A stretch of 64,000 nt of DNA from an uncultured Lachnospiraceae bacterium (lineage in GTDB: Bacteria > Bacillota > Clostridia > Lachnospirales > Lachnospiraceae): contig CAJTUZ010000006.1 of NCBI GenBank assembly GCA_910579735.1, positions 1 through 64,000 on the forward strand, read 5' to 3'. Below the pieces are notes generated by a model. That model made no database searches. It saw only the letters and a list, made by a program, of their open reading frames with translations, and was not told the origin of the DNA. Positions 14,893-23,733 of this stretch are shown one piece after another (position 1 is the stretch's first letter; the number at the start of each line of letters is the position of its first letter). The position numbers were made by a program, and so were the translations under genes.

Positions 14893-16836
14893 ATGCAGAA
14901 ATCTTTTCATGTGACGGATTCATCAGTTTACCCATTAGGAGTGTGTTTCATGGCAGAAGGCCTGCATATATCGGCAGTTTGCGGACATGAGACAGAGTAC
15001 GGTATTCTTTTGTTTGATAAAAAGCATAAAGATGGCATTAGGATCCCCTTCTTGGAGGAAAACAGAAGGGGTAATATCTGTGCGATGATGTTAAAGGGAT
15101 ATCAGGACAGAAGCTGTTCATATCTCTTTTATCGCGGCGAAGAGCTTTTTCAGGATCCTTATGCTATGGCGCTTGCAGATGAACGTAAATACGGTGAAAA
15201 GAAGGAGCGGCCATCCCGCTGTAAAGTGTATGATCCCTCTTATGACTGGGAAAACGACAGGATTCAGGCGATTCCTTTTGAGGACAGCCTTTTTTATATG
15301 CTGCATGTCAGAGGGTTCACGAAGCACCGTTCATCGGGGGTGCGTGCCAAAGGAACCTATGCGGGGATTGTTGAGAAGCTCCCGTATCTGAAAGAGCTCG
15401 GTGTTACGGCGCTGCTTTTGATGCCGTCTTACGAATTTGATGAGGTATTGGAGAAAGAGAAGCCGCTCAGTATCGAACAGGCGATAGCGGCTTATAAAGA
15501 ACTTCCGGCACAGCCGGATAATTCGTCTGTGCGGATCAATTACTGGGGATATCAGGATGGTTTGTATCTGATGCCGAAATATGCGTATGCGCATTCCAAA
15601 GATGCCGTAACGGAGTTTAAGGACATGGTCAAGGCGGTGCATCAAAACGGTATGGAAGTTATGATGCAGTTCTATTTCCGTCCGGATATGGACTACACAA
15701 GGATCTTATGGATTCTCAAATTCTGGGTTCTGGAATACCATATCGACGGTTTTCATCTGCTGGGAGCCGATTTGCCGCTGCATATGCTCTGCAAAGATCC
15801 GCTGCTTGCCGAAACGAAGCTGCTTGGGGAGCAGAACATCGATCCCGGAACGGGACAAGTCTCAGGAGAAGCAGCAGCTTTTCGCAACTTCGGATTTATG
15901 AATGAATCGTTTTTGTATGATATCCGGAAACTGTTAAAAGGTGATGGCAATATGATAAACAGCCTGATCCGTTTAAACAGAGAAAATGCCCCGGATAAGG
16001 GGATCGTGAATTATATAGCCAAACAGGATGGTTTTCGTCTGTACGATCTGGTTTCCTATGACAGGAAGCATAATGAAGCAAACGGTGAAGACAATCAGGA
16101 TGGCAGTTCCTATAATTACAGTTGGAACTGCGGCATTGAGGGGAAAACAAGGAAAAAGAATATTTTACATCTGCGTCTTAAACAGATGAAAAATGCTGTG
16201 ACGTATCTGCTGCTTTCCCAGGGAACGCCGCTTATTTACAGCGGAGACGAATTTGCCAATTCTCAGGATGGCAATAACAATCCTTACTGTCAGGACAATG
16301 CGGTCTGCTGGATCAAATGGGATCAGGGCGGGATCGGAGAAGAACTTTTCACCTATACGAAGGAATTGATCCGCTTCAGAAGAGAACATTCCATTTTTCA
16401 TATGAGGACGCCGCTCAGGGGAACGGATTATCTTTCCTGCGGTTATCCGGATATCTCTTTCCACGGCAAAGAAGCCTGGAGGCCGGATACCGGTGCGGAA
16501 AGCAGAAGCATCGGTATTTTATGCTGCGGATGCTATGCAGAAAAGGAAACGATTCCTGATTGTTCATTCTTTTATATCGGCATCAACATGCACTGGGAAT
16601 CTTGCATATTCGGCTTGCCGCAGATGCCGAAGGGAAAGGAATGGGTACGCCTTTTTACGACAAATACACAGGAGTGGGAGAAGACGGAAAGCGATATGCC
16701 GGATACTTTCAGCGTCAAAGTGCTTCCCCGTACGATCGTCGTATACGGCACGAGGGATCATATATCGGCAAAAGAGGAAAAATCTGCCGGAAAACGGTCG
16801 GGACAGCCTTCTAAGAAAAGGATGAACGAGTCATGA
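14893..16836 (+). CDS. GH13 glycogen-debranching-like protein with degenerate active site
   Basis: A 647-residue alpha-amylase-superfamily protein closest in layout to GlgX/pullulanase. It has an N-terminal CBM48-like domain, then a barrel with 'YWGYQDGLYLMPKYAYA', 'SYDRKHNEANGEDNQDG' and 'GTPLIYSGDEFANSQDGNNN'. Several catalytic positions are changed. Region I reads 'VMMQFYFRP' instead of a DVVxNH motif (Q259, R263, P264). Region II reads 'DGFHLLGAD', with Leu290 where the nucleophile Asp of GFRxD belongs. Region IV has Gln378 for His. E313 and D379 remain. The loop between regions I and II is also shortened. ATG 14893 has GGAGG 5 bases upstream. It is probably non-catalytic, perhaps glycogen-binding. 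Confidence 0.85.
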   Translation: MQKSFHVTDSSVYPLGVCFMAEGLHISAVCGHETEYGILLFDKKHKDGIRIPFLEENRRGNICAMMLKGYQDRSCSYLFYRGEELFQDPYAMALADERKYGEKKERPSRCKVYDPSYDWENDRIQAIPFEDSLFYMLHVRGFTKHRSSGVRAKGTYAGIVEKLPYLKELGVTALLLMPSYEFDEVLEKEKPLSIEQAIAAYKELPAQPDNSSVRINYWGYQDGLYLMPKYAYAHSKDAVTEFKDMVKAVHQNGMEVMMQFYFRPDMDYTRILWILKFWVLEYHIDGFHLLGADLPLHMLCKDPLLAETKLLGEQNIDPGTGQVSGEAAAFRNFGFMNESFLYDIRKLLKGDGNMINSLIRLNRENAPDKGIVNYIAKQDGFRLYDLVSYDRKHNEANGEDNQDGSSYNYSWNCGIEGKTRKKNILHLRLKQMKNAVTYLLLSQGTPLIYSGDEFANSQDGNNNPYCQDNAVCWIKWDQGGIGEELFTYTKELIRFRREHSIFHMRTPLRGTDYLSCGYPDISFHGKEAWRPDTGAESRSIGILCCGCYAEKETIPDCSFFYIGINMHWESCIFGLPQMPKGKEWVRLFTTNTQEWEKTESDMPDTFSVKVLPRTIVVYGTRDHISAKEEKSAGKRSGQPSKKRMNES

Positions 16837-17369
16837 ATAAAATATGGATGCATTTTAAGACCATTACGTATCACAAGTATCTGGTAATGCGGGGATGCTT
16901 TAAAGTGGGTTTATATAAACAGGGACTTATGCATGATCTGTCAAAATACAGTCCTGCGGAATTTATTGTAGGGGCAAAGTATTATCAGGGCGACAGAAGT
17001 CCGAATAATGCGGAACGGGAGGAGATCGGATATTCTTCCGCCTGGCTGCATCATAAAGGCAGAAATAAACATCATTATGAATATTGGATCGATTACAGTA
17101 CGAGAGGAATTCCTGGCGGGATGGCTCCTGCACCGATGCCGGATAAATATATTGCAGAAATGCTTATGGACCGGATCGCGGCATGTAAAGTATATCACGG
17201 CAGCGCTTATACCGACAGCGCGCCCCTGCAGTATTATGAATCAGGAAAGGCTAAGCCGCCGCTGCATAAGTCCACCCGCAGGAAGCTGGAATTTTTTTTA
17301 AAAATGCTTGCCGCTAAAGGAGAAGACTATACGTATGCTTATATTCGAAAGCGGTTCCTGAAGAAATAA
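16833..17369 (+). CDS. DUF5662 family protein
   Basis: A 178-residue protein matching DUF5662, a family seen in Firmicutes and phages. It is rich in conserved His and Asp: 'LMHDLSKYSPAEF' near 32-44, 'WLHHKGRNKHHYEYW' near 71-85, and a C-terminal basic helix. The HD-like spacing suggests a metal-dependent hydrolase fold, but no activity is established to my knowledge. Its ATG overlaps the GH13 stop by 4 bp (ATGA), so the two are co-translated. Function unknown. Confidence 0.82.
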   Translation: MNKIWMHFKTITYHKYLVMRGCFKVGLYKQGLMHDLSKYSPAEFIVGAKYYQGDRSPNNAEREEIGYSSAWLHHKGRNKHHYEYWIDYSTRGIPGGMAPAPMPDKYIAEMLMDRIAACKVYHGSAYTDSAPLQYYESGKAKPPLHKSTRRKLEFFLKMLAAKGEDYTYAYIRKRFLKK

Positions 17370-17431
17370 AAAGTAGCAGAAGACTTCTTTTTGCATAAAA
17401 TATTTTATGAGAAAAGGAGAGGAAGCTATTT

Positions 17432-17761
17432 ATGAGCGCTTGGATTATTTTATTATTCTTTTTAATGGGCAATTCCGGCTGCTGCTGTCCGCAGGGAGAT
17501 ATGCCATGCCGTAAAGATGATGACTGCGGCTGCGGCCGTAGACGTGACAACGACTGCCGCCGCGACAGAGATCGTGACTGTGACCGCGACAGAGATCGTG
17601 ACCGTGACAGAGACTGTGACTGCGACAGGGATCGTGACTGCGGCAGAGACCGCCGCCGCGATGACGACTGCGGATGCAATGAATCCAGATTTGAGCCGAG
17701 ATTTGACGCGAGACCGTTCCGTGACAGAGAAACTTGCGGCTGTGAAGAGAATAACAACTAA
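17432..17761 (+). CDS. Low-complexity Asp/Arg/Cys-repeat small protein
   Basis: A 109-residue protein with a short hydrophobic N-terminus ('WIILLFFLMGN', about residues 4-14) and then a Cys cluster 'GCCCPQGDMPC'. Some 50 residues built mainly of alternating Arg and Asp with scattered Cys follow, before an 'ESRFEPRF' segment and a final 'ETCGCEENNN'. The start is supported by AGGAGAGG about 9 bases upstream, and a clear terminator follows, so it is a real transcription unit. The composition recalls charged, Cys-rich coat or metal-binding proteins, but I recognise no family. The DNA is repetitive; minus-strand open frames over it are artefacts. Confidence 0.7.
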   Translation: MSAWIILLFFLMGNSGCCCPQGDMPCRKDDDCGCGRRRDNDCRRDRDRDCDRDRDRDRDRDCDCDRDRDCGRDRRRDDDCGCNESRFEPRFDARPFRDRETCGCEENNN

Positions 17762-17768
17762 GAAAGAG

Positions 17769-17797
17769 GGGCATTCATGTTCAGATGAATGCCCTTT
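17769..17797 (+). terminator. Intrinsic terminator after the Asp/Arg/Cys-repeat gene
   Basis: GGGCATTCAT at 17769-17778 pairs perfectly with ATGAATGCCC at 17785-17794 around a GTTCAG loop. TTTATAAT follows. It lies 7 bases after the stop codon. Confidence 0.8.
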
Positions 17798-17835
17798 ATA
17801 ATGGCGCCGGTATTATGAAGATACTTTGCTTGAGG

Positions 17836-17864
17836 TTGACGAATAGGGGTGCCGATGATAAACT
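17836..17864 (+). promoter_or_regulatory. Possible trpS promoter
   Basis: TTGACG at 17836-17841 and TAAACT at 17859-17864 are 17 bp apart, 77 bases before trpS. A better -10 (TATAAT, 17876-17881) lies just downstream but lacks a matching -35. The leader is too short for a T-box. Confidence 0.35.
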
Positions 17865-17940
17865 TAACATTGGATTATAATATGAGGATGTCATACGCAG
17901 TGCGGCATCCGTTTCTTGCGATGAAGGAGGCAGAAAGATC

Positions 17941-18945
17941 ATGATAGACGGAAAAAAGGTTTTATTCAGCGGTATGCAGGCGACAGGTAATCTGACGATT
18001 GGCAATTATCTGGGAGCTTTGAAGAACTGGCTGACATTAAGTGATGAGTATCAGTGCTTCTATTCGGTAGTGGACCTGCATTCTATTACGATAAGACAGG
18101 ATCCTGCCGAACTGCGCAGACGTGCAAGGAGTCTTCTTACTTTATATATTGCCGCAGGACTTGACCCAGAGAAGAACTGTATTTATTATCAGTCTCATGT
18201 TTCCGGACATGCGGAACTTTCCTGGATTCTTAACTGTTTTACTTATATGGGTGAATTGAACCGTATGACGCAGTATAAGGACAAGGCCGCGAAACATGCG
18301 GATAATATCAATGCAGGGTTGTTTACTTATCCTGTTTTAATGGCTGCCGATATCCTGCTTTATCAGGCGGATGTAGTGCCTGTCGGCAAAGACCAGATGC
18401 AGCATTTGGAGATCACAAGGGATATAGCGCAGCGTTTTAACGCTGTTTACGGGGATGTGTTTACGATCCCTGAGCCGTATGTCGGCAAATCGGGCGCACA
18501 TATCAAATCGCTTCAGAATCCTGACAAGAAGATGTCAAAATCTGATGAAAACCCGAATGCGAGTATTTATTTAATGGATGATACTGATACGGTCATCCGT
18601 AAATTTAAACGTGCCGTGACGGATTCGGAGGGGTGTGTCCGTTATGCACAGGAACAGCCGGGCATCCGTAACCTGATCGATATTTACTGTGCCTGTACAG
18701 GAAAAACGCCGCAGGAGACAGAGCGGGAGTTTGACGGGAAGGGGTATGGCGATTTTAAACTGGCGGTCGGCGAGTCGGTCGCAGCAATTTTGAAACCGCT
18801 GCAGGAGCGTTTTGCAGATCTGGAAAAAGATAAAGCCTACATAGACGGCATTATCAAAACCAATGCGGAGAAAGCCGGTTACTATGCAGGCAAAACTTTG
18901 CGAAAAGTACAGAAAAAAGTCGGTTTTCCTGAGAAAATCAGATAA
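17941..18945 (+). CDS. trpS: Tryptophan--tRNA ligase
   Basis: A 334-residue class I synthetase. The HIGH-type motif lies in 'GMQATGNLTIGNYLGALKNW' (residues 11-30) and the KMSKS motif 'KKMSKSDEN' near 197-205. Intermediate 'VGKDQMQHLEITRDIAQRFN' is typical of TrpRS. It has a GAAGGAGG ribosome site. It is a single-gene unit ending 2 bp from the convergent phosphatase gene. The length is normal. Confidence 0.96.
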   Translation: MIDGKKVLFSGMQATGNLTIGNYLGALKNWLTLSDEYQCFYSVVDLHSITIRQDPAELRRRARSLLTLYIAAGLDPEKNCIYYQSHVSGHAELSWILNCFTYMGELNRMTQYKDKAAKHADNINAGLFTYPVLMAADILLYQADVVPVGKDQMQHLEITRDIAQRFNAVYGDVFTIPEPYVGKSGAHIKSLQNPDKKMSKSDENPNASIYLMDDTDTVIRKFKRAVTDSEGCVRYAQEQPGIRNLIDIYCACTGKTPQETEREFDGKGYGDFKLAVGESVAAILKPLQERFADLEKDKAYIDGIIKTNAEKAGYYAGKTLRKVQKKVGFPEKIR

Positions 18946-18946
18946 T

Positions 18947-19678
18947 TTATTCCGAGAACGGCTCGGTAAAATAGCCTGCCGCGGAAACAGGTTCGCCGCC
19001 ATCGTGCAGATGTCTTGTGTCGCCCATGACCTGTGTGCGGAAAAAGGCTTTTCCGGGGATCCGCTCTTCAGCCGCAAGGATCGTGACGGAAGTGGGGGCC
19101 AGATAGAATCCGTGGAAAAGAAGAACAGGCGAAATGCCGAGCAAGTGGCTTAACATAACACAGGTAATCCCGAGATGGCAGAAAAAGACAAGCGTCGTTT
19201 CCGGTTTGTCCGGGGCCTGTGTATGCGCAGTCGCGTAATAATGATGTTCTCTTTTGTAACCATATTTCTCCAAAAGACTGTCCAGATTCCTGCATACGTC
19301 GTCATATGCCGGAATCAGTTCCGGGTTTGAGCGGTAGATTTCAGTCTTTTTCCAGTCGTTTCGATCAAACATCTCATCGATCTGTGTCCAGTACTGCGGC
19401 ATAAAATCCCAGGGGACGCCGTGTCTTCCGGTAACGGGATCATCGATCCTGTAGGCAAATTCCTGCAGCCAGGGATAAATAACCGCCTCTCTGTTAAGGG
19501 CATTCAGAGAATAGGACGCTGTTTCTTTGGCCCGTCCCAAAGGAGAGCAGTAAATATCCGTGATGTCTTTCCAGGCCGCCACTCTCTGAGATAATAATTT
19601 TGCTTCGCGGATCCCTTTTTTCGTTAAGGAATCGTTCTGATAATCAGGGTCGCCATGTCTGATAAATATGATTCTCAT
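18947..19678 (-). CDS. Histidine phosphatase family protein
   Basis: A 243-residue protein of the phosphoglycerate-mutase-like superfamily. The catalytic 'FIRHGDPDY' (R7, H8, G9) and 'YCSPLGRAKETA' are at the N-terminus, and the second catalytic His lies in 'LVFFCHLGI' near 168. An insertion between them includes 'HGVPWDFMPQYWTQIDEMF'. The substrate is not evident; members act on phosphosugars, nucleotides or cobalamin precursors. It converges on trpS with almost no gap and is divergent from hflK. Confidence 0.88.
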   Translation of the reverse strand: MRIIFIRHGDPDYQNDSLTKKGIREAKLLSQRVAAWKDITDIYCSPLGRAKETASYSLNALNREAVIYPWLQEFAYRIDDPVTGRHGVPWDFMPQYWTQIDEMFDRNDWKKTEIYRSNPELIPAYDDVCRNLDSLLEKYGYKREHHYYATAHTQAPDKPETTLVFFCHLGITCVMLSHLLGISPVLLFHGFYLAPTSVTILAAEERIPGKAFFRTQVMGDTRHLHDGGEPVSAAGYFTEPFSE

Positions 19679-19834
19679 AATAATATCCTCCGTTTATCTT
19701 TATAGAATAAAAAGTACTTATCCTTATTAAGTTTATCTTTTTTTAATTGGTGTTTCCCTGTTGTTTGTTATATAATAACATAGAATGCAAATAAAGGAAA
19801 ATAATATATTTATTATATGCACAAGGAGGAGAAA

Positions 19835-20872
19835 ATGTTCGGTACAAGACAAAACAGACCCGAAAGTAATAAAGTCCCTTCGATAAACAAAGGGAAAGCG
19901 GCTTTGACCGTAAAGATCGTGGCGGCAGTTTTTGTGATATTACTGATCGCCGGAAATTCCTACTATACGATTCAGGAAGAAGAGCAGGCGGTCGTGTGTA
20001 CATTCGGCTCGCCAAAGGCGGTCACAACGCCGGGACTGCACTTCAAGATTCCGTTTATTCAGACCGTTACCAAGGTCAATACGACGATCAAAGGCTTTAC
20101 CATCGGTTATGCGTTGGAAGGAGAAAACATGACCGCCACGGATGACACGATGATGATTACTTCGGACTATAACTTTATTAACGTTGATTTCTATGCGGCT
20201 TACCGTGTTGCCGACCCGGTAAAAGCGCTATACGCTTCCGAGGATCCTGTGGAAATACTGAAAAATATTGCACAGAACTGTATTCGTACGACCATTGGTT
20301 CCTATACGGTAGACAGTGTGCTGACGACCGGAAAGAACGAGATACAGGCGAATATCACGCAGATGATCCTGGAGAAACTAGAGGCTTATGATATCGGTAT
20401 CCAGCTGATCAATATTACGATCCAGGATGCGGAGCCGCCTACAGAAGAAGTAAGCAATGCTTTTAAGGAAGTGGAGACGGCCAAACAGGGTAAAGAGACG
20501 GCGCTTAACAATGCTAATAAATACCGTAATGAGCAGATCCCGAACGCCGAGGCGAAGTCCGATGAAATATTGCAAAGCGCCGAAGCGGCGAAACAGGAAC
20601 GTATCAACGAAGCGAACGGACAGGCAGCCAGATTTAATTCCATGTATGCGGAATATATCAAGTATCCCGAAGTGACAAAGAAAAGAATGTTCTATGAGGC
20701 AATGGAAAACATTCTGCCGGACGTAAAGGTAGTGATCGAAAGCTCGGACGGCAGGACAAATACGATATTGCCGTTAGACAGTTTCGTATCGGATGATACA
20801 GCTTCCGTAAATAGCAACACCGGAAACGGTGCGGACAATGTTTCGGACGATGCTTCGGGTGAGGAGGAGTAG
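19835..20872 (+). CDS. hflK: HflK-like SPFH/prohibitin membrane protein
   Basis: A 345-residue protein with one N-terminal TM (about 24-46) and an SPFH domain starting 'EEEQAVVCTFGSPKAVTTPGLHFKIPF', followed by an Ala/Glu-rich coiled coil (about 215-275). HflK and HflC form a ring at the membrane that modulates FtsH protease. ATG 19835 is preferred because AAGGAGGA is just upstream; an ATG at 19817 would put that site inside the gene. hflC follows after 2 bp. The assignment of K versus C rests on gene order and similarity. Confidence 0.85.
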   Translation: MFGTRQNRPESNKVPSINKGKAALTVKIVAAVFVILLIAGNSYYTIQEEEQAVVCTFGSPKAVTTPGLHFKIPFIQTVTKVNTTIKGFTIGYALEGENMTATDDTMMITSDYNFINVDFYAAYRVADPVKALYASEDPVEILKNIAQNCIRTTIGSYTVDSVLTTGKNEIQANITQMILEKLEAYDIGIQLINITIQDAEPPTEEVSNAFKEVETAKQGKETALNNANKYRNEQIPNAEAKSDEILQSAEAAKQERINEANGQAARFNSMYAEYIKYPEVTKKRMFYEAMENILPDVKVVIESSDGRTNTILPLDSFVSDDTASVNSNTGNGADNVSDDASGEEE

Positions 20873-20874
20873 CC

Positions 20875-21918
20875 ATGGCGATAAACGAAAATCAATCAAA
20901 TGTAGAATACGAAAGATTCAACTCCGACGGAACGAAAAAAGGAGCGGCAAAGAAGAAAAAGCCAAAAGGGTTTCTGATTGTGCTTCTGCTTTTGGCGGTC
21001 GTTTTCATCGGGTTTAACAGTATGGTCGTTACGAAAGAAAACCAATATAAGCTGATCAGACAGTTCGGGCGTGTACAGCGTGTTATTTCCACATCCGGAC
21101 TCAGTTTTAAGATGCCTTTTGTAGAGTCTGTGGATACGATTCCAAACGAACTGCTTTTGTATGATCTGCCGGCATCCGACGTTATTACTTCGGATAAAAA
21201 ATCGATGATCGTGGACAGTTATGTTTTATGGCAGATCACCGATCCTCTTAAATTTGCACAGACACTGAGCTGTTCCGTTTCCAATGCGGAAAGGCGTATC
21301 GATACGATCGTATATAATGCAACCAAAAACACGATCTCTAACATGAAGCAGGACGAAGTCATCATGAGCCGCGACGGTAAAATGACCATTACCGTGGAGC
21401 AAAGCGAAAGCGATGTGGTCAATAACGATCTGGAGCTGCCTTCGGAAACAAAGGAGGTCGTTGAGATCACGTCTCTGACAGAAGAGATCATGGAACAGAT
21501 CAACCATGTGGAAGATCAGTACGGTATTGAGATCGTAACGGTGGAAGTCAAGAAGCTTGATCTGCCGGATGACAATAAACAGGCCGTGTATACCCGTATG
21601 ATCTCCGAAAGAGAGAATATTGCCGCGCAATATACCGCAGAAGGCGCTTCTCAGGCCAAAATGATTGAAAATACGACGGATAAGGAAGTCGCGATCATGA
21701 TTTCCAATGCCGAAGCCGAGGCGGAAAAGATCATTGCAGAAGGCGAAGCCGAATATATGAGGATTCTCTCCGATGCCTATTCCGATCCGGAGAAAACGGA
21801 TTTTTATTCTTTCGTCAGAGCATTGGACGCTTTGAAAGCAAGCATGACCGGCGATAATAAGACGATTATTTTATCGGACGATTCTCCGATTGCACAGATT
21901 TTTAACGGACAATATTAA
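20875..21918 (+). CDS. hflC: HflC-like SPFH/prohibitin membrane protein
   Basis: A 347-residue partner of HflK. A basic cytoplasmic N-terminus with KKK repeats leads to a TM at about 31-50 and an SPFH domain with 'LIRQFGRVQRVISTSGLSFKMPF'. The coiled coil near 245-290 is 'EAEAEKIIAEGEAEYMRIL'. A stretch of about 30 residues near 165-200 ('TITVEQSESDVVNNDLELP') looks like an insertion compared with the usual HflC of about 300 residues. Its ribosome site overlaps the end of hflK. It is the second gene of a nine-gene operon. Confidence 0.87.
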   Translation: MAINENQSNVEYERFNSDGTKKGAAKKKKPKGFLIVLLLLAVVFIGFNSMVVTKENQYKLIRQFGRVQRVISTSGLSFKMPFVESVDTIPNELLLYDLPASDVITSDKKSMIVDSYVLWQITDPLKFAQTLSCSVSNAERRIDTIVYNATKNTISNMKQDEVIMSRDGKMTITVEQSESDVVNNDLELPSETKEVVEITSLTEEIMEQINHVEDQYGIEIVTVEVKKLDLPDDNKQAVYTRMISERENIAAQYTAEGASQAKMIENTTDKEVAIMISNAEAEAEKIIAEGEAEYMRILSDAYSDPEKTDFYSFVRALDALKASMTGDNKTIILSDDSPIAQIFNGQY

Positions 21919-21930
21919 GGTGGAGCAGTT

Positions 21931-22788
21931 ATGGATGTGAATGCTTTTTTTACTAAATTGGATGAATTTTTCGCCGGGAATGAGATTGACAAAGTGGATC
22001 CTTTTTTGTGCGCTTCATTGGAACAGGCGAAAGAGGAAGAGGATTACGGGGCTTATATTTCAATCTGCAATGAGATGATCGGATTTTACAGGAGTGTTTC
22101 CGAATTCCGGAAAGCTTATGATGCGGCGGAAGACGTCCTTCTTTTAATGGAGGAACTGCAGCTTGACAGGTCGGAGCATTTTGCTACGACGCTGTTAAAT
22201 GCTGCTACGGCTTATCGTGCGGCGGGCAGCTATAAACAGGCTTATGTATATTATGAACAGGCATTAGGTATCTATGAAGGATTGATCGCACCGGAAGATT
22301 ATCGGTATGCGGGACTTTTTAACAATATGAGCATCCTGCTTGAAAAGATGGAACGTAATGACGAGGCGATCACATATGCAAAGAAGGCGCTTGCCATTAT
22401 CGAGAAGCTGGAGCAGGGAGAGATGGAGACTGCTACGACATTGACCAATCTGGCGCTGTTATATTTTAAAGTATCCGCATATGAAGATGCCAGACAGCTT
22501 TTGGAGAGGGCGCTTTCCCTGTTTGAAAAAAGCGGGGAAAATACGGATGCGCATTACAGCGGTGCGCTGGCCGGTATCGGTGAAGCGTGGTATCATATGC
22601 ATGAATATGGTAAGGCGCTGGAAGCATACGAAAAGGCGCTGCAGGAAGTGGAGAAGCATTTTGGTAAAAATATAAGTTATGCCGTTTTGTGTGAGAACTG
22701 TGCGGCGGTCTGCCAATGTCTGGGCGATAAGGAAAAGCAGCAGGCATATCTGCAGAGCGCGGCACAGATCAGGGAAGCCGGACGGTAA
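21931..22788 (+). CDS. Tetratricopeptide-repeat protein
   Basis: A 285-residue soluble protein made almost entirely of TPR helices. Repeats such as 'YKQAYVYYEQALGIYEG', 'NDEAITYAKKALAIIEKL', 'YEDARQLLERALSLFEKS' and 'YGKALEAYEKALQEVEKHF' recur every 35-42 residues. There is no signal peptide. It probably mediates protein-protein contact and lies 3 bp before the DUF4037 gene, which may be its functional partner. The partner and pathway are unknown. Confidence 0.85.
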   Translation: MDVNAFFTKLDEFFAGNEIDKVDPFLCASLEQAKEEEDYGAYISICNEMIGFYRSVSEFRKAYDAAEDVLLLMEELQLDRSEHFATTLLNAATAYRAAGSYKQAYVYYEQALGIYEGLIAPEDYRYAGLFNNMSILLEKMERNDEAITYAKKALAIIEKLEQGEMETATTLTNLALLYFKVSAYEDARQLLERALSLFEKSGENTDAHYSGALAGIGEAWYHMHEYGKALEAYEKALQEVEKHFGKNISYAVLCENCAAVCQCLGDKEKQQAYLQSAAQIREAGR

Positions 22789-22791
22789 GGA

Positions 22792-23730
22792 ATGAGGATA
22801 AGAGATGCAATGAAAGGACTGGAGCTGTCAGGGAAATATTATGAAGCATACGGCAGGGAAATGCTTGCGCAGTTTCCCGAATTAAAGGATGAATTTGCCG
22901 CAGGATTAGTCGGACGGGGGTCGGAATGTTTCGGTTTCGACGATGAAATTTCAAGGGACCATGATTATGGCCCTTCTTTTTGTGTGTGGTTGAGAAAAGA
23001 AGTTTATGACTGTTATTTTCACAGATTACAGGCGGCCTATGATGCCATGCCGCGTGAATTTATGGGGGTTCCGGGCCGGAATGTGGAAGAGACGGGCAGG
23101 GGCAGAGTCGGGATCCTGTGTATCGAAGATTTTTATTACGGACTGTTGGGAACGGATCAGATTCCGGTTTCTTTAACGGAATGGTTTTCGTTATGTGATG
23201 AAAATCTTGCGACAGCGACAAACGGCGCAGTGTTTGAAGACAGGCTCGGTCTTTTTACACGGCTGCGGGAAGGATTTCTGGCCTATTATCCGGAAGATGT
23301 CAGGATTAAGAAGATCGCAGCCTGTATGGCCAAAATGTCCAGGGCGGGACAATATAATTATATGAGGGCCATAATGCGGAATGAACGGGTTGCGGCAGAA
23401 CTGTTTCTGCATGAATTCATAAGGGAAAGCATGTCGCTGGTCTATCTGCTCAACCGGAGGTATGCGCCGTTTATAAAGTGGATGCACAAAGGCATGAGGG
23501 ATCTGCCGACCTGTTTTGAAATAGGGGATATGATAAATCTGTTTTATCAAGTGGAAAAGCCGGAAGAGAAGCTGCTTATTATCGAGGCAGTCTGCAATGT
23601 GATCGTGCAGGAGCTGAATGCACAGGGACTGTCGGATCTGGATGATAATTTTCTGCAGAATCATCTGGCAGCCGTAACGGAGAAGATACAGGATGCAGGG
23701 ATAAAAAGGATGCAGTTTTTGGAAGGGTAA
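22792..23730 (+). CDS. DUF4037 protein, nucleotidyltransferase-like
   Basis: A 312-residue protein of the DUF4037 family. The N-terminus resembles nucleotidyltransferases: 'GLVGRGSECFGFDDEISRDH' (about 38-57) has the GS motif followed by acidic residues, with 'DYGPSFCVWL' after it. The C-terminal two thirds are helical, similar to substrate-binding domains of aminoglycoside nucleotidyltransferases. The substrate is unknown. It follows the TPR gene by 3 bp. A second in-frame ATG at 22810 has a better-placed purine-rich site and could be the true start. Confidence 0.85.
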   Translation: MRIRDAMKGLELSGKYYEAYGREMLAQFPELKDEFAAGLVGRGSECFGFDDEISRDHDYGPSFCVWLRKEVYDCYFHRLQAAYDAMPREFMGVPGRNVEETGRGRVGILCIEDFYYGLLGTDQIPVSLTEWFSLCDENLATATNGAVFEDRLGLFTRLREGFLAYYPEDVRIKKIAACMAKMSRAGQYNYMRAIMRNERVAAELFLHEFIRESMSLVYLLNRRYAPFIKWMHKGMRDLPTCFEIGDMINLFYQVEKPEEKLLIIEAVCNVIVQELNAQGLSDLDDNFLQNHLAAVTEKIQDAGIKRMQFLEG

Positions 23731-23733
23731 ACC

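Noticed and set aside
17540..17680. Short near-tandem repeats as a CRISPR array
   Set aside because: The repeat units are short, in frame and translate to Arg-Asp periodicity. There are no unique spacers and no cas genes.
17314..17774. Long minus-strand open frames opposite the Asp/Arg/Cys-repeat gene and the end of the DUF5662 gene
   Set aside because: They arise because the repetitive GAC/CGT-rich DNA has no stops in several frames. The Ser/Arg- and His-rich translations have no ribosome sites, and the plus-strand frame has the good start and terminator.
17798..17940. T-box or tryptophan-responsive leader upstream of trpS
   Set aside because: Only about 140 bp are available, with no T-box sequence or antiterminator stem, and promoter-like boxes lie within it.
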